A stretch of 64,000 nucleotides of DNA from contig NZ_NIBV01000004.1 of the NCBI RefSeq assembly GCF_002632585.1, forward strand, positions 1 through 64,000, given 5' to 3'. A program made the position numbers and the translations under genes. Under the pieces are notes generated by a model, which had not been told where the DNA came from, ran no database searches, and saw only the letters and a list, made by a program, of their open reading frames with translations. This stretch comes from Xenorhabdus szentirmaii DSM 16338. GTDB lineage: Bacteria > Pseudomonadota > Gammaproteobacteria > Enterobacterales > Enterobacteriaceae. Each line of letters opens with the position of its first letter. The first letter of the stretch is position 1. Positions 1-9,036 of the stretch are shown here, piece after piece.

Positions 1-296
1 GGTAGCTTCTCCAGCAGATATTGATTCGTTGAATCAATAACAGGGATTACCTCAATGTGATCATTTGGAAGATAATCTGCAATAATTTTGCTATCAAGAA
101 GGTCCATTGATATTGGGAAGCAGTAACCTTTTCCCGGAAGGGTCAAAACCTCAACTCCCCATTCACGGATTGTCTGAATATGTTTATTGATCCCTGCCCG
201 GCTCATTCCCAATTCTTGACCAAGTTGCTGCCCAGAATGAACTTCACCATCTGATAAAAATTTAATTAGTTTTAACGGAATACTAATATCTTTCAT
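1..296 (-). CDS. birA: BirA bifunctional biotin ligase/repressor, N-terminal part
   Basis: The reverse strand encodes the first 98 residues of BirA, which joins biotin to the biotin carboxyl carrier protein and represses the biotin operon. The visible part is the winged-helix DNA-binding domain (SRAGINKHIQTIREWGVEV) and the start of the ligase domain (VIDSTNQYLLEKL), closely like E. coli BirA. The gene runs off the left edge. Its ATG overlaps the murB stop by 4 bases, the usual enterobacterial murB-birA arrangement, so this end is host chromosome. Confidence 0.95.
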   Translation of the reverse strand, partial: MKDISIPLKLIKFLSDGEVHSGQQLGQELGMSRAGINKHIQTIREWGVEVLTLPGKGYCFPISMDLLDSKIIADYLPNDHIEVIPVIDSTNQYLLEKL

Positions 297-1333
297 GAAA
301 TACATTCCACCGCATCTATCTCACCCTCACTACCGATAAAGCGTACTTCAGGCTCTAAATGAATATTAAACTTTTCGGCTACTTTATTTCGGACATAAGC
401 AGCTAATGCAACAATATCCTGCCCTGTTGCATTTCCTTTGTTAATTAATACTAATGCCTGGTTTGTATGAATAGCCGCATCGCCAACGGAATATCCTTTT
501 AAATCACATTGTTCAATCAACCACCCTGCTGTAATTTTTACACTATGCTCATTAACGCAATACTGAGGGCAATCTGGGTATGTAAATTTAATTTTCTGAG
601 CTAATGCTGCTGATATGATAGGGTTTTTAAAGAAACTCCCCGCATTGCCCATTATTGCAGGATCGGGTAACTTACTCTGGCGAATTTCACACACCATATT
701 AAATACTTGCTCTGGAGTCACATCTTCTCGCGAGAATTTAGCCAAACCACCATAAGTTAACGTTGGCTCCCAGATTTTATTCAAACGTAACCCGACGGCA
801 GTAATAGCGTAATCATCTTTATATTGATGTTTGAATATACTATCTCTATAGCCAAATTGACACGCATTGGCCATTAGACGAATTGAATTTCCCGTTTTCA
901 GCTCAATAAGCTCCACATACTCACAGACATCTTTAAATTCAACGCCATATGCGCCGATATTCTGAATAGGGGCAGAGCCTACATTTCCGGGAATTAACGC
1001 TAAGTTTTCCAAACCGTAAATCTGTTGGTTGAGCAAAGAGATGATCAATTGATGCCAATTTTCACCTGCACCAACATGAACATGCCAAGCTGTATCAGAC
1101 TCTTGTATATTAATACCAAGAATGCGGTTTAGGATCACAGTACCTTTAAAATCGTCGGTGAAAAGAACGTTACTTCCTCCTCCCAACAATAAAATAGGAT
1201 GATTCTTTTCCATTGCTTCTCGCCATAAGGTCAGAAGAAATTCAATAGAGGTGGCTATACCGATATGATCGGCGCTGGCTGAAATGCCAAACGTGTTGAA
1301 CGCTTTTAGTTGGGTAGATTGACAAACAGACAT
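293..1333 (-). CDS. murB: UDP-N-acetylenolpyruvoylglucosamine reductase MurB
   Basis: MurB (346 aa; E. coli 342 aa) is the cytoplasmic FAD enzyme that reduces UDP-GlcNAc-enolpyruvate to UDP-MurNAc in peptidoglycan synthesis. The FAD-binding segment ILLLGGGSNVLF, the IPGNVGSAPIQNIGAYG loop, the catalytic-serine segment GNAGSFFKNP and the C-terminal EPEVRFIG glutamate motif are all present. It overlaps birA by 4 bases. In E. coli the gene upstream of murB is the 5S rRNA of an rrn operon, but here phage tail genes begin about 400 bp upstream. Murein enzymes are not expected on a phage-plasmid, so I read this as chromosomal DNA at an insertion junction. Confidence 0.97.
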   Translation of the reverse strand: MSVCQSTQLKAFNTFGISASADHIGIATSIEFLLTLWREAMEKNHPILLLGGGSNVLFTDDFKGTVILNRILGINIQESDTAWHVHVGAGENWHQLIISLLNQQIYGLENLALIPGNVGSAPIQNIGAYGVEFKDVCEYVELIELKTGNSIRLMANACQFGYRDSIFKHQYKDDYAITAVGLRLNKIWEPTLTYGGLAKFSREDVTPEQVFNMVCEIRQSKLPDPAIMGNAGSFFKNPIISAALAQKIKFTYPDCPQYCVNEHSVKITAGWLIEQCDLKGYSVGDAAIHTNQALVLINKGNATGQDIVALAAYVRNKVAEKFNIHLEPEVRFIGSEGEIDAVECIS

Positions 1334-1738
1334 TCACTTTAGGCTCAATAGGTAATTTAAGCCGCAGTCTATCAGACTCTATATTTGAAAGGTAAATAGT
1401 TACCCAATACCTACCTGTTAATAAAATATAAGAGAGCTAGAAAAGCCACTCATTAGAGTGGCTTTAGATTACTGACAAAGGGTTTTTTATCTGGCACCTT
1501 ATTGGTTTTATCTGTGATTCAGCCGTGCATTTATCGGGTCAAAAACCCAATCATGCTCAGGAAAAGACGTGTCGGGGATAAATAAGGAAAAATCGGAAGA
1601 TAATGGTTGATAATGAATACCGCAAACCCCGCTACTTTCAACGAGGTTTGTCAGCGGTCAGAGAAGCTTTAATTAGCCTCTTTTGTTTTTTAAGCCACGA
1701 AAAGACCTTTAATCTCATCCAGATCCAGTTCTAATGGC
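1334..1738. other. junction between chromosome and phage tail operon
   Basis: About 400 bp lie between murB and the tail I gene with no complete gene. On the minus strand, 1508-1657 is an open 49-codon frame with no start, ending DPINARLNHR, which may be the 3' end of a lost gene. At 1690-1738 a frame shifted relative to tail I reads ELDLDEIKGLFVA and then stops. A perfect 10-bp hairpin lies at 1442-1465. The roughly 3.5 kb central tail fibre gene (lambda J), expected downstream of I, is missing. The insertion breakpoint is probably in this stretch; I cannot place it exactly or see duplicated att sequences. Confidence 0.5.
1442..1465. terminator. perfect 10-bp hairpin between murB and the tail genes
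   Basis: The arms AAAGCCACTC and GAGTGGCTTT pair perfectly around a 4-base loop, with A or T runs on both sides, so it could terminate transcription in either direction. It would insulate murB from the tail operon, since both are on the minus strand. Confidence 0.7.
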
Positions 1739-2353
1739 TCAGTTAATTAATTGTTCTACGGACAATTTAAGACTGATTAACTGAGAACCAACGAGGATTT
1801 CTTCACCGTAAATAATAGGCACAGGTGCACCCTGTTCTACTGTATTTTGAGGGCCGTCAAAGTAAGTTGAGTTTTTACGATTATCAGCGCCTCCTGTATA
1901 GGGGTTAGGTGTTTTTGTAAGAAGCCCCATAACTCCACCAATCAACATTGATGCTCCTGCTAACGCTAATGCATAGTTTTGAGTATAAAGACCGACCACA
2001 ATCAAAACAGCCCCAATAACTGCCTGAATAGCACCCATAACCTTAGCGCCAGCCCCCCGATAGATGGGAGTAACGCAAACATGAACCATATCCCCATGAT
2101 TTTCCATCTGGTATTCAGTTTCACTCATATCTCGTATTGTGCCGTTAGCTCTGGTCACACGGATATGGTATTTCTGGTACTTTGTAGCATTCTGTTTCAT
2201 CCAGGCGAGCACCCCCTGTCTATTGCAGTTAATGATGCTAATGCCCTGCCGTACCGTAATACATTTGACTCTGTGCTCTTTGCCAAACTTCTTACCCAAC
2301 ACGCCACCAAATTCAAACGTGACTAAATTAGGCTCTTTTACTTTTTCACTCAT
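1739..2353 (-). CDS. tail tip assembly protein, lambda I family
   Basis: This 204-aa protein matches the lambda I tail-tip assembly family (lambda I is 223 aa), which acts with K, L and J to build the tip complex. It has a beta-rich N-terminus, a central hydrophobic helical pair (about residues 104-145, AIQAVIGAVLIVVG and ALALAGASMLIGG) and a C-terminal segment with GAPVPIIYGE. Its start overlaps the K gene stop by 4 bases. It ends SVEQLIN, but one base out of frame the DNA continues TEPLELDLDEIKGLFVA before another stop. The natural end may therefore have been lost by a 1-base change near 1741. Confidence 0.85.
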   Translation of the reverse strand: MSEKVKEPNLVTFEFGGVLGKKFGKEHRVKCITVRQGISIINCNRQGVLAWMKQNATKYQKYHIRVTRANGTIRDMSETEYQMENHGDMVHVCVTPIYRGAGAKVMGAIQAVIGAVLIVVGLYTQNYALALAGASMLIGGVMGLLTKTPNPYTGGADNRKNSTYFDGPQNTVEQGAPVPIIYGEEILVGSQLISLKLSVEQLIN

Positions 2354-3123
2354 AGCAATTCCTTATGCCGTAAATGATGGATCGTTGTTTTCTGATACAT
2401 TCCACCGTAAACTGCTTTGCAGCTTAAGCGGTCAGATTGGTGGTGCAAAATCAGGTTATCACCAATATAAACCGCACAATGATCGGGCATTTTTGCTCCT
2501 ATCTTCATAAGAAACAGATCACCTCGTTTGGGCTGTGTTCCGTAAGGCAGTTTAACAAACCCTTGTTCAGCAAAGTTTTCACTGAGAATATCTTTATCAC
2601 CATCCCACCAATTGGGGATATGAAGATGCGAACATGCTCCCACCTGAATATTAAATTCCCGTTTGAGATAGTCACGGCATAACATCCAACAATCAAAGAC
2701 GCCAAAAGCGTAAGGCCGCCCCTCATAAGGCATCTCAAAACCATTAGGGGTAATAACATTCACATCACTTATAATGAATTCACTGTCAATTTCAGGGTTA
2801 TAGTTTTTTGTCACGTTAATGATAAACCAAGGAATTTCAGAGGATTCACAGCCAGCCAGATCCGCTTCACTGGCCTTATTTGTTCTATCCGTATGGCTAT
2901 GCCATACCCCTACGACTTCCCCTTTATTTTCTGCTGCTATTTGATCCTCTGCATCCATGACAAAGAAATTAACAGGGTCTTCCGCAACGTTTTTACACAA
3001 CACAAGTTCATACTTGGCTCTTTTCGTATTAACCAACAATCCACAAGCCTCATTAGGATAAGTTTGGATTGCCGCCTGTTGCATTGCCAAGTATAAAGCT
3101 GTATTCATCATTTCTTGGATCAT
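2350..3123 (-). CDS. tail tip protein, lambda K family (JAMM plus NlpC/P60)
   Basis: The 257-aa lambda K homologue has two domains. An N-terminal JAB/MPN metalloprotease-like domain carries the zinc motif HSH followed by SEADLAGC (about residues 75-92). A C-terminal NlpC/P60-like peptidase domain starts near the cysteine of FGVFDCWMLC and includes DHCAVYIGDNLILHH. This domain pair is typical of long-tailed phage tip proteins thought to process tip components or cleave peptidoglycan at infection. The gene overlaps L upstream and I downstream by 4 bases each, indicating translational coupling. Confidence 0.9.
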   Translation of the reverse strand: MIQEMMNTALYLAMQQAAIQTYPNEACGLLVNTKRAKYELVLCKNVAEDPVNFFVMDAEDQIAAENKGEVVGVWHSHTDRTNKASEADLAGCESSEIPWFIINVTKNYNPEIDSEFIISDVNVITPNGFEMPYEGRPYAFGVFDCWMLCRDYLKREFNIQVGACSHLHIPNWWDGDKDILSENFAEQGFVKLPYGTQPKRGDLFLMKIGAKMPDHCAVYIGDNLILHHQSDRLSCKAVYGGMYQKTTIHHLRHKELL

Positions 3124-3827
3124 GCTCGTGTTGCCCCCGGAAAGCCGCCAAACATAATGATGCCATCAGCAAAGTAATTCTTCCGTGCTCGGCAACTGGA
3201 TAACCGCTTAGGGCAAAAGTCTGCTCCGGGGATAGAAGTCGGTTTGTCATCTTTATCAAAAGCAGGGCCAGTATATCCACACTCTGCACTACGATAATTC
3301 CACTGACAAGAATTACGGATCACTTGTCGGTTAGGAAGCTGTACCCCCATTAAGTCATAAACTGACGCCAGTTCAAACTCCACTATTTCGCAGGTCTCAA
3401 GCGTTTTCTGGTCGATAAACCATATATCATCAGGAAAAGACTGTTCGGGATTTGCATCAGGATTGACGCCATCAGGGAAATTCTCGGCATCAAGAAAACA
3501 CTGCATCGTTCGCTTGCGTGTCACCTGACAACCTAACAAATCGTCTTTAGTTTGTAGTTCTGCCGAAATCATCCCATGCAGATTAACGACTTTTAATTTA
3601 GGTCTTGGAAGTTTACCTTCTCCACTAATGTCAAATCCTGTTGCCTTGATTGGCATAGGTTGGTAAGTCTTACCCTGCCATATAACAGGTTGATTCACAT
3701 CATTTGTACCAGCGTGAAAATAGAATCGCCCTCCCCCAGTATTTTGGGGAAGATCGATAATGAAAAATTCAAATATAGAATCTGGTGATAGCAATTGAAT
3801 TTGCTGTCTGATTGACTTCACTGTCAT
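3120..3827 (-). CDS. minor tail protein, lambda L family
   Basis: This 235-aa homologue of lambda minor tail protein L is part of the tail tip that nucleates tube polymerisation. Lambda L binds an iron-sulfur cluster, and the matching C-terminal cysteine set is present here: SCQWNYRSAECGYTG, then DFCPKRLSSCRAR, followed by the family ending FGGFPG. The stop overlaps the K start. The upstream M gene is separated by about 50 bp rather than overlapping. Confidence 0.9.
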   Translation of the reverse strand: MTVKSIRQQIQLLSPDSIFEFFIIDLPQNTGGGRFYFHAGTNDVNQPVIWQGKTYQPMPIKATGFDISGEGKLPRPKLKVVNLHGMISAELQTKDDLLGCQVTRKRTMQCFLDAENFPDGVNPDANPEQSFPDDIWFIDQKTLETCEIVEFELASVYDLMGVQLPNRQVIRNSCQWNYRSAECGYTGPAFDKDDKPTSIPGADFCPKRLSSCRARKNYFADGIIMFGGFPGATRA

Positions 3828-3879
3828 TATGTTTCATTCCTTAAAATCATGCTATTCCCAGTACGGGAATAGCACAGTT

Positions 3880-4212
3880 TTATTCGAATACTTGTCTGAA
3901 TGTCGCTGTTAAGGTTGCACTTCCCTGACCTCTTGTAACATTAAAACCTTCACATACAATTAAATAAAGTTTTTTATCTGGAGATATCCAATTAAATGAA
4001 TCTTTTCCACCATGTTCGTAAAGAAAATCTTCTATTTCTTGAATGAGGGGATAGCCCCCTTCAAATACCAGACTCCATTCGTACTTTCGCCAATTAAATC
4101 CCGACGTTAATCGTTGCTCATAACCTTCATCAAACGACTGTCTACTGATTGCCGGTTTGAAGTTTTTACGGGATTCAAATTTTGGATGCCACTTGAAGGT
4201 TTTCCGTTCCAT
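3880..4212 (-). CDS. minor tail protein, lambda M family
   Basis: The 110-aa size matches lambda M (109 aa), as does the position between the tape measure gene and L. The sequence shows the family pattern of conserved aromatic residues and GFNWRKYEWSLVFEGG in the middle. M joins the initiator complex at the tail tip. It starts 3 bp after the tape measure stop, so the two are probably co-translated. Confidence 0.87.
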   Translation of the reverse strand: MERKTFKWHPKFESRKNFKPAISRQSFDEGYEQRLTSGFNWRKYEWSLVFEGGYPLIQEIEDFLYEHGGKDSFNWISPDKKLYLIVCEGFNVTRGQGSATLTATFRQVFE

Positions 4213-4215
4213 GTG

Positions 4216-7200
4216 TTACTCCGTTAACATACCACCAGGTCGTTTTTCTTCGGTCATTGTCTCAAGAACAATGGATTTAATTTTCTGAGCCGTCTCGTTC
4301 CATGCAGATTCATTGCTTGAGTTACTTTTTTCTTCTTTATCTCCTCCCTGATTGACTACAGAAATGGAGATAACAACATTCTTATCTGAACCTGCACCAA
4401 TATCATCACCAGCGATGTTCATATTCACGGGAATACGGCGACCATCAGGCAAAGGTACATAGGCTTCATTGTGCGATCCCTCACCGAAGAGTGCTAGTTG
4501 AGGTGAAGTTGCAATGCCACCTTTTGAATAGGCTTTTAGCGGAATTTCGCCCAACGATCCCATAATGCCGCCTTTTGCAAAAGTGGAAGTATATGATTGC
4601 CAACTGGTTGACATACCCATTGCCCCCGTATTAGCCGCAGAACCTGCCGCTCCTACACCCGCGCTTGCTCCTCCACCATATCCGGCTGCTACTGTCGATC
4701 CAATTGTTCCTGCCATTGATACAATAGAACCAGCAGTACTTGCTGAACTACTTGCCGTCAGAGATGCTATGAAACTTATAACGGCACTTCTTGCCAAACC
4801 TAGCGCAACTGAGAATGAAGTCACTGTTGTGGTAGCTGAAATATCAGCGGCCGATTTTGTTTGGGTTGCGGTTGTACCGGTGATCATTGCCCATAATTGT
4901 TGTGCATAACCGGCAATAGTAGAGAAGATGCCATCTGATTGCATTGTCTTCAATGCACCGGTTGTTTCTGTGGCCGCCTTACCGAGAGCTTGAGTAGATT
5001 TAGCAATGCCATCGTCGCCTTCCTTAGCACTAGAGCCACCGAACATACTCCCTATGCTCCCTACAGCTCCACCGATTTTTGATATGAGGCTTTCTCCCGT
5101 ATCTCCGCCAGCACCTAAGCCTAATCCATTAATCATCGGTGAAATAACCATGCTGCGGATAAAGCTGCGTTGAAGCTCTTTAAAAATAAAATTACCGAAA
5201 TCAGCAATATTAAATTTACCGGTATCAAGAAATTCCATAAGCTTATCTTCGAGGTTATCGAAAATATTCTTCATGTTTTCGTCAATTAATTTACCCAGAT
5301 TCTGGTAATCATATGCCATTCTCGCCGTAGCGGTTTCAGTCATACGAACCATTGCTTCCTCTTTGCCAACATGGAACTTAGCCTGCTCTGCTTTGAGATA
5401 TTTTGAGATTTCAATATTATTCTCATTTGCCTTGATAATCTTGGCAAAATACTCGTCTGCTTCTTGGTGGTTTTTTTCAAACTCGCTACGCATTTCTGCA
5501 ACGGATTGAGTCATATTGCCTTTAACTGTATTCGCAAAACCCGCCCATTTTGAGATAAGTTGATCCGCAGAATCTTTGGTTAATGCCTTTTGGTAATCGT
5601 CCGCTCCTGCGGTGATTTCCGCTAGTTGTGCTTTGGCCTTATCTATCTGTTCTTGGCTTAGGATGCCATCTTCTGGTTTGGAGCTACCCAGTTTGGAAAG
5701 GCTTTTGGTTAGTGCATCAATTGATTGTTTATATTTAATAACTTCTGTACTGCCAAAACCGACTTTTTCCGCCACACTTTCGGCTTGATCGAGGATTTTT
5801 TTGTTCTCCTCGGCCATTTTCTCTGCAAGCCTTTTGGCCTTAGCTTCTTTTGATTCTCCTTGATGAGAGGATTTCCTGCGGTCGGCTTCATCTTGAATAC
5901 GAGCATTAGCTAAAGCTACATCGATCTCCTTCTTCTCTGCTACTGAAAGTTTTGCGTAGGCCTCTGACAAATTATCAACGGCAATTTTTTTACCAACCAA
6001 AGCCTCTATAATTTGGAAATTAGCCTCTGCTTCTTTCTCTCCTTTCGCAATTCTGCCATCAATTGTGGCAACCTTTTCACCACTATTAATGCGATCACCT
6101 AACGAAAGCCGTTCATTATTTTTCCTGATAGTAGATAATCTTTTTTCTAACGCATCATTCGCACCATCATTGAAGTTTCCATCAAGCCCTTTCCAGCCAT
6201 TAAACATCAATTCTTTGCCGTCTTTAACCATTTGCGCAAGATTGCCGATCTGGTTAGCTATATCATAGTAATGTTTGCCAATTTCTTCTTTTTGCGATAT
6301 TAGTTTTTGAAGAAATACATCGTTTTTAGCTGCCACAGCATCACCTAATTCGGCTGTACGGTCAGCGATTTTTTTGTTAATTTCTTCTTGTTGTTTTCCA
6401 ATAACATCTCGAACTTTCACGAGGCCTAATCGTTGAGCTTCCACTTCCTCATCATAAGCGGCACCTAGATCTTCTGCTGCTTTTTTACGAATTTCTGCCT
6501 GCCGTTCTGTCGAGTCTTTGTTGGTTTGAAGGTCTGCATCTCTCTGTTTTTCTATATCCGAACGTTTCTTCTGGTAATCAGCTTGTCGGATATTTGCAGC
6601 TTTTTGGTTTTCTTCCATTACCAGCTCTAACTTCTTGCGCATATGCTCTTTTGCACGAGCAAGCTCGGAGGCTCGAATTAAATCTTGGTTGTTATCATAA
6701 TCTTTCTGTGAATCTTGTTGCTTTTTTAATGCATCAGTGTATTTTTTTTCTACTCCTTCAATAACACTATCAGTTACAATCAATCCTGATTTTTTGTTAT
6801 TGTAGATTTGTTCCCTATGCTCTAAAGCATCATTTAATTCTTTGTTTGATCTATCTAAAACCTCCTTTTGTTCTTTTAATTTAGCCTTAAGCAAAGCAAG
6901 TTGTTCATCTGTCACCATGCTAGGCATGTTACGAGCTGCCTCTGTCGCATCTATAGCTTTTTGCTCAGCCTGTCCAAACCACCATGCAAGAGCGGCAACA
7001 ATTTCAATAACTGTTGTGATAGCAGCAATGATAATATTTGCTTTCATAGCCATATTTAGGCTGCGCCATGCATAAGCCATTTGCCCGATTGCGACAGTTG
7101 CTACATTCAACGAGCCTCCCATACGCTGTGAACGTTCTGCAACCGTTGAAATATGTCGCCCAAAGCTAATCAGACCGCCACCACCCCCAGTGATCGTAGT

Positions 7201-8283
7201 CGCAATAGCTCTATTAAATGAAGTAATCGAACCAATTGTTGTCTTTAAAAAAGACAGGAAGATTTTTGTGCCGCCAATTAGCAACAGGATTTTTAGTAAG
7301 GAGGTCAATGCTGACTGATTGTTCACAACCCAAGTAAGCATTTCACGAGCAACATCTATAAATCCTGTAACCATCTCGCCAAATTGTTTGCCGTAATAGG
7401 ACGCAGCATCACTCATTAGCAGCCTATTAATGTCTTTTAGAGCATCTTTTACCGCATCCATATAACCGGCATCACCGATGGATTTAGCCATTAGCGCAGC
7501 GTTGGTTTGCATTTGAGACACCAACCCTGAATAAGTGCTCATCATCCGTTGTGCTGATCCCCGATAAGAAATCTCCATGATGTTGAGCATTCCTTTTATT
7601 GCGGTTGTAGCCTCAACTTGCCCTGACGATATGGCTTTCGTCAGTTCGCCCATAGAAAGGTTCATACTGGTTGCCATTGACTGCATGGCAGTAGGAATAG
7701 CCTCTCCTAATTGCTGACGAAGCTCTTCCATTGATATGACGCCTTTGCCGGACATCTGCTGAATTGCAATTGTTGCTCGTTTAAGCAATTCACTATCGCC
7801 ACCAAATCGAGCAACCGAATCAACCATCGCATCTAACGAACCTTTGGTTGGGTCGATCCCCGCCGATTTTAGTTTTACGAAGCTGTCTGAGATAGATTCA
7901 ATAGAGAAAGGCGCATTTTTAGCTTTATCAATGATAAAATTAAAATCACGCATTGATTCGGCTGCTTTATCCGAAGATGTAGCCAAGCCTTGTAACATGA
8001 CTTGCAGGCGTTCTAATTTCCCTGCGCTATCAAGTATAGTTTTTTGCCAATCAAAAAGGGCAGTCTTTAGCGTTCCAATAGCAAAAGATGCCATACCGAT
8101 TGTGGTAATCGTATCTGACAAAGTGCGATTAAAACCTCTAAACCCGCCCTCTAAGCGCTTAACACCCGTACTCGCCTTTGTACCTTGATTAGATAGACGA
8201 TTGAGTAAACGACCCGCATTATCGATCTTTATCTCAAACTCTTTGCTGTCTAGCGACAACCGAAAACCTAATGAGTCAGCCAT
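4216..8283 (-). CDS. tail tape measure protein
   Basis: This 1355-aa protein sets tail length and is a lambda H-type tape measure. The N-terminal tape-measure domain spans about residues 90-280 (FSIESISDSFVKLKSAG and SMEELRQQLGEAIPTAMQS). Hydrophobic segments near 335-430 are followed by a long charged coiled-coil region. The C-terminus has the lambda H-like segment KGGIATSPQLALFGEG. At the usual 1.5 angstrom per residue it predicts a tail near 200 nm. It lies directly downstream of the G/GT chaperone genes, as in lambda. Confidence 0.95.
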   Translation of the reverse strand: MADSLGFRLSLDSKEFEIKIDNAGRLLNRLSNQGTKASTGVKRLEGGFRGFNRTLSDTITTIGMASFAIGTLKTALFDWQKTILDSAGKLERLQVMLQGLATSSDKAAESMRDFNFIIDKAKNAPFSIESISDSFVKLKSAGIDPTKGSLDAMVDSVARFGGDSELLKRATIAIQQMSGKGVISMEELRQQLGEAIPTAMQSMATSMNLSMGELTKAISSGQVEATTAIKGMLNIMEISYRGSAQRMMSTYSGLVSQMQTNAALMAKSIGDAGYMDAVKDALKDINRLLMSDAASYYGKQFGEMVTGFIDVAREMLTWVVNNQSALTSLLKILLLIGGTKIFLSFLKTTIGSITSFNRAIATTITGGGGGLISFGRHISTVAERSQRMGGSLNVATVAIGQMAYAWRSLNMAMKANIIIAAITTVIEIVAALAWWFGQAEQKAIDATEAARNMPSMVTDEQLALLKAKLKEQKEVLDRSNKELNDALEHREQIYNNKKSGLIVTDSVIEGVEKKYTDALKKQQDSQKDYDNNQDLIRASELARAKEHMRKKLELVMEENQKAANIRQADYQKKRSDIEKQRDADLQTNKDSTERQAEIRKKAAEDLGAAYDEEVEAQRLGLVKVRDVIGKQQEEINKKIADRTAELGDAVAAKNDVFLQKLISQKEEIGKHYYDIANQIGNLAQMVKDGKELMFNGWKGLDGNFNDGANDALEKRLSTIRKNNERLSLGDRINSGEKVATIDGRIAKGEKEAEANFQIIEALVGKKIAVDNLSEAYAKLSVAEKKEIDVALANARIQDEADRRKSSHQGESKEAKAKRLAEKMAEENKKILDQAESVAEKVGFGSTEVIKYKQSIDALTKSLSKLGSSKPEDGILSQEQIDKAKAQLAEITAGADDYQKALTKDSADQLISKWAGFANTVKGNMTQSVAEMRSEFEKNHQEADEYFAKIIKANENNIEISKYLKAEQAKFHVGKEEAMVRMTETATARMAYDYQNLGKLIDENMKNIFDNLEDKLMEFLDTGKFNIADFGNFIFKELQRSFIRSMVISPMINGLGLGAGGDTGESLISKIGGAVGSIGSMFGGSSAKEGDDGIAKSTQALGKAATETTGALKTMQSDGIFSTIAGYAQQLWAMITGTTATQTKSAADISATTTVTSFSVALGLARSAVISFIASLTASSSASTAGSIVSMAGTIGSTVAAGYGGGASAGVGAAGSAANTGAMGMSTSWQSYTSTFAKGGIMGSLGEIPLKAYSKGGIATSPQLALFGEGSHNEAYVPLPDGRRIPVNMNIAGDDIGAGSDKNVVISISVVNQGGDKEEKSNSSNESAWNETAQKIKSIVLETMTEEKRPGGMLTE

Positions 8284-8285
8284 CC

Positions 8286-8639
8286 TTAGCCCCTACCGAA
8301 TATATTCCTTAATTTCAATTCGGCATCTGGATCAGATTCGGCATGGAAAGGTGACAACACCTTTTTCATGATGACCGGCTGCCCCAATCGTTGCTGTAAA
8401 CTTTTCTCAAATGCCGTATAACTATCCGCCGTTGCCTGAGCACCCCTTACTGTCTGCAAACGGCGAATATCATCTTCTGACTTGATACGGTCTATGTTCC
8501 GACTTAATAACCAGAACCGTTCAAGCGGCATGGCGATAACCGATTCCGTGGTTTCGCCATAGAAAGCAACAACACGACAAAAGTAGAAACCGAAATCGAT
8601 AGAAATAATTTCGACTCCGTTTTCTTGACGGGTTATTAC
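8286..8639 (-). CDS. tail assembly chaperone T part, made by -1 frameshift from G
   Basis: This frame has no plausible own start at its beginning. It is open in the -1 frame across the end of the G gene and encodes about 117 residues, beginning VITRQENGVEIIS, through MPLERFWLLSRNIDRI, to the stop. In lambda the T domain is made only as a GT fusion by -1 frameshifting and recruits tape measure protein to tail tube subunits. Lys-tRNA slipping from AAG to AAA at 8642-8639, just before the G stop, would give the fusion. A GGAG sequence lies 7 bases upstream of the slip site. The stop is 2 bp before the tape measure ATG. A separate start at 8531 is possible but would discard a conserved-looking N-terminus. 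Confidence 0.75.
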   Translation of the reverse strand, partial: VITRQENGVEIISIDFGFYFCRVVAFYGETTESVIAMPLERFWLLSRNIDRIKSEDDIRRLQTVRGAQATADSYTAFEKSLQQRLGQPVIMKKVLSPFHAESDPDAELKLRNIFGRG

Positions 8640-8953
8640 TTTGCGTCTTCTCCAGCGTGATGCTCATTGGTTTCTTCGCCTTCATGAAATGCAAAGAGGA
8701 CAATTTGCTGGATTTGTTCTGGCGTCAGGTTCTCTACCTCAGCTTTTGCCATTTCAGGAAGCAGCTTGCGAACAATTTCAATACCCGCCTTTAATTGCTC
8801 AACCGGAGTTTGGTTTTCAATATCCTCAGAGTGAAATTGCTGCGCCAGCGCAAACAGACCAACCGTCATTGGCGACATTTTATAATTCACACCACGCAGA
8901 GTAACTTCTTTAGGTTTTGGGGCAATTGCATCAAGGTCAAGTAATTTTGCCAT
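8636..8953 (-). CDS. tail assembly chaperone, lambda G-like
   Basis: This 105-aa acidic protein lies between the tail tube gene and the tape measure, the position of lambda G. The start at 8953 (MAKLLDLDAIAP) is preferred to one 4 codons upstream because GGAG lies 6 bases before it. The text is typical of this family: a short beta hairpin (VTLRGVNYKMSPM) followed by helices ending LFAFHEGEE. The last sense codon is an AAG that forms the putative -1 slip site for the T domain. Confidence 0.8.
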   Translation of the reverse strand: MAKLLDLDAIAPKPKEVTLRGVNYKMSPMTVGLFALAQQFHSEDIENQTPVEQLKAGIEIVRKLLPEMAKAEVENLTPEQIQQIVLFAFHEGEETNEHHAGEDAK

Positions 8954-9003
8954 CTTAAACTCCATGTAATAAAAAGGGCTTCTATTCGAAGCCCTATAAT
9001 ATA

Positions 9004-9024
9004 ATAGGTATAAACATACTTACC
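9004..9024. promoter_or_regulatory. dispersed operator-like motif, copy 1
   Basis: The sequence AATAGGTATAAACATACTTAC is a variant of the motif found at many gene borders of this element. It lies just after the tail tube extension stop and upstream of the G start. It is the weakest match of the listed copies. Confidence 0.45.
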
Positions 9025-9036
9025 AGATTAAATTAA

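Noticed and set aside
1334..1738. 5S rRNA or tRNA expected upstream of murB
   Set aside because: No sequence resembling 5S rRNA or a tRNA cloverleaf could be read here.
4565..8188. Long plus-strand frames opposite the tape measure gene
   Set aside because: They are antisense shadows of a 1355-residue gene with clear domain matches, and no ribosome sites support them.
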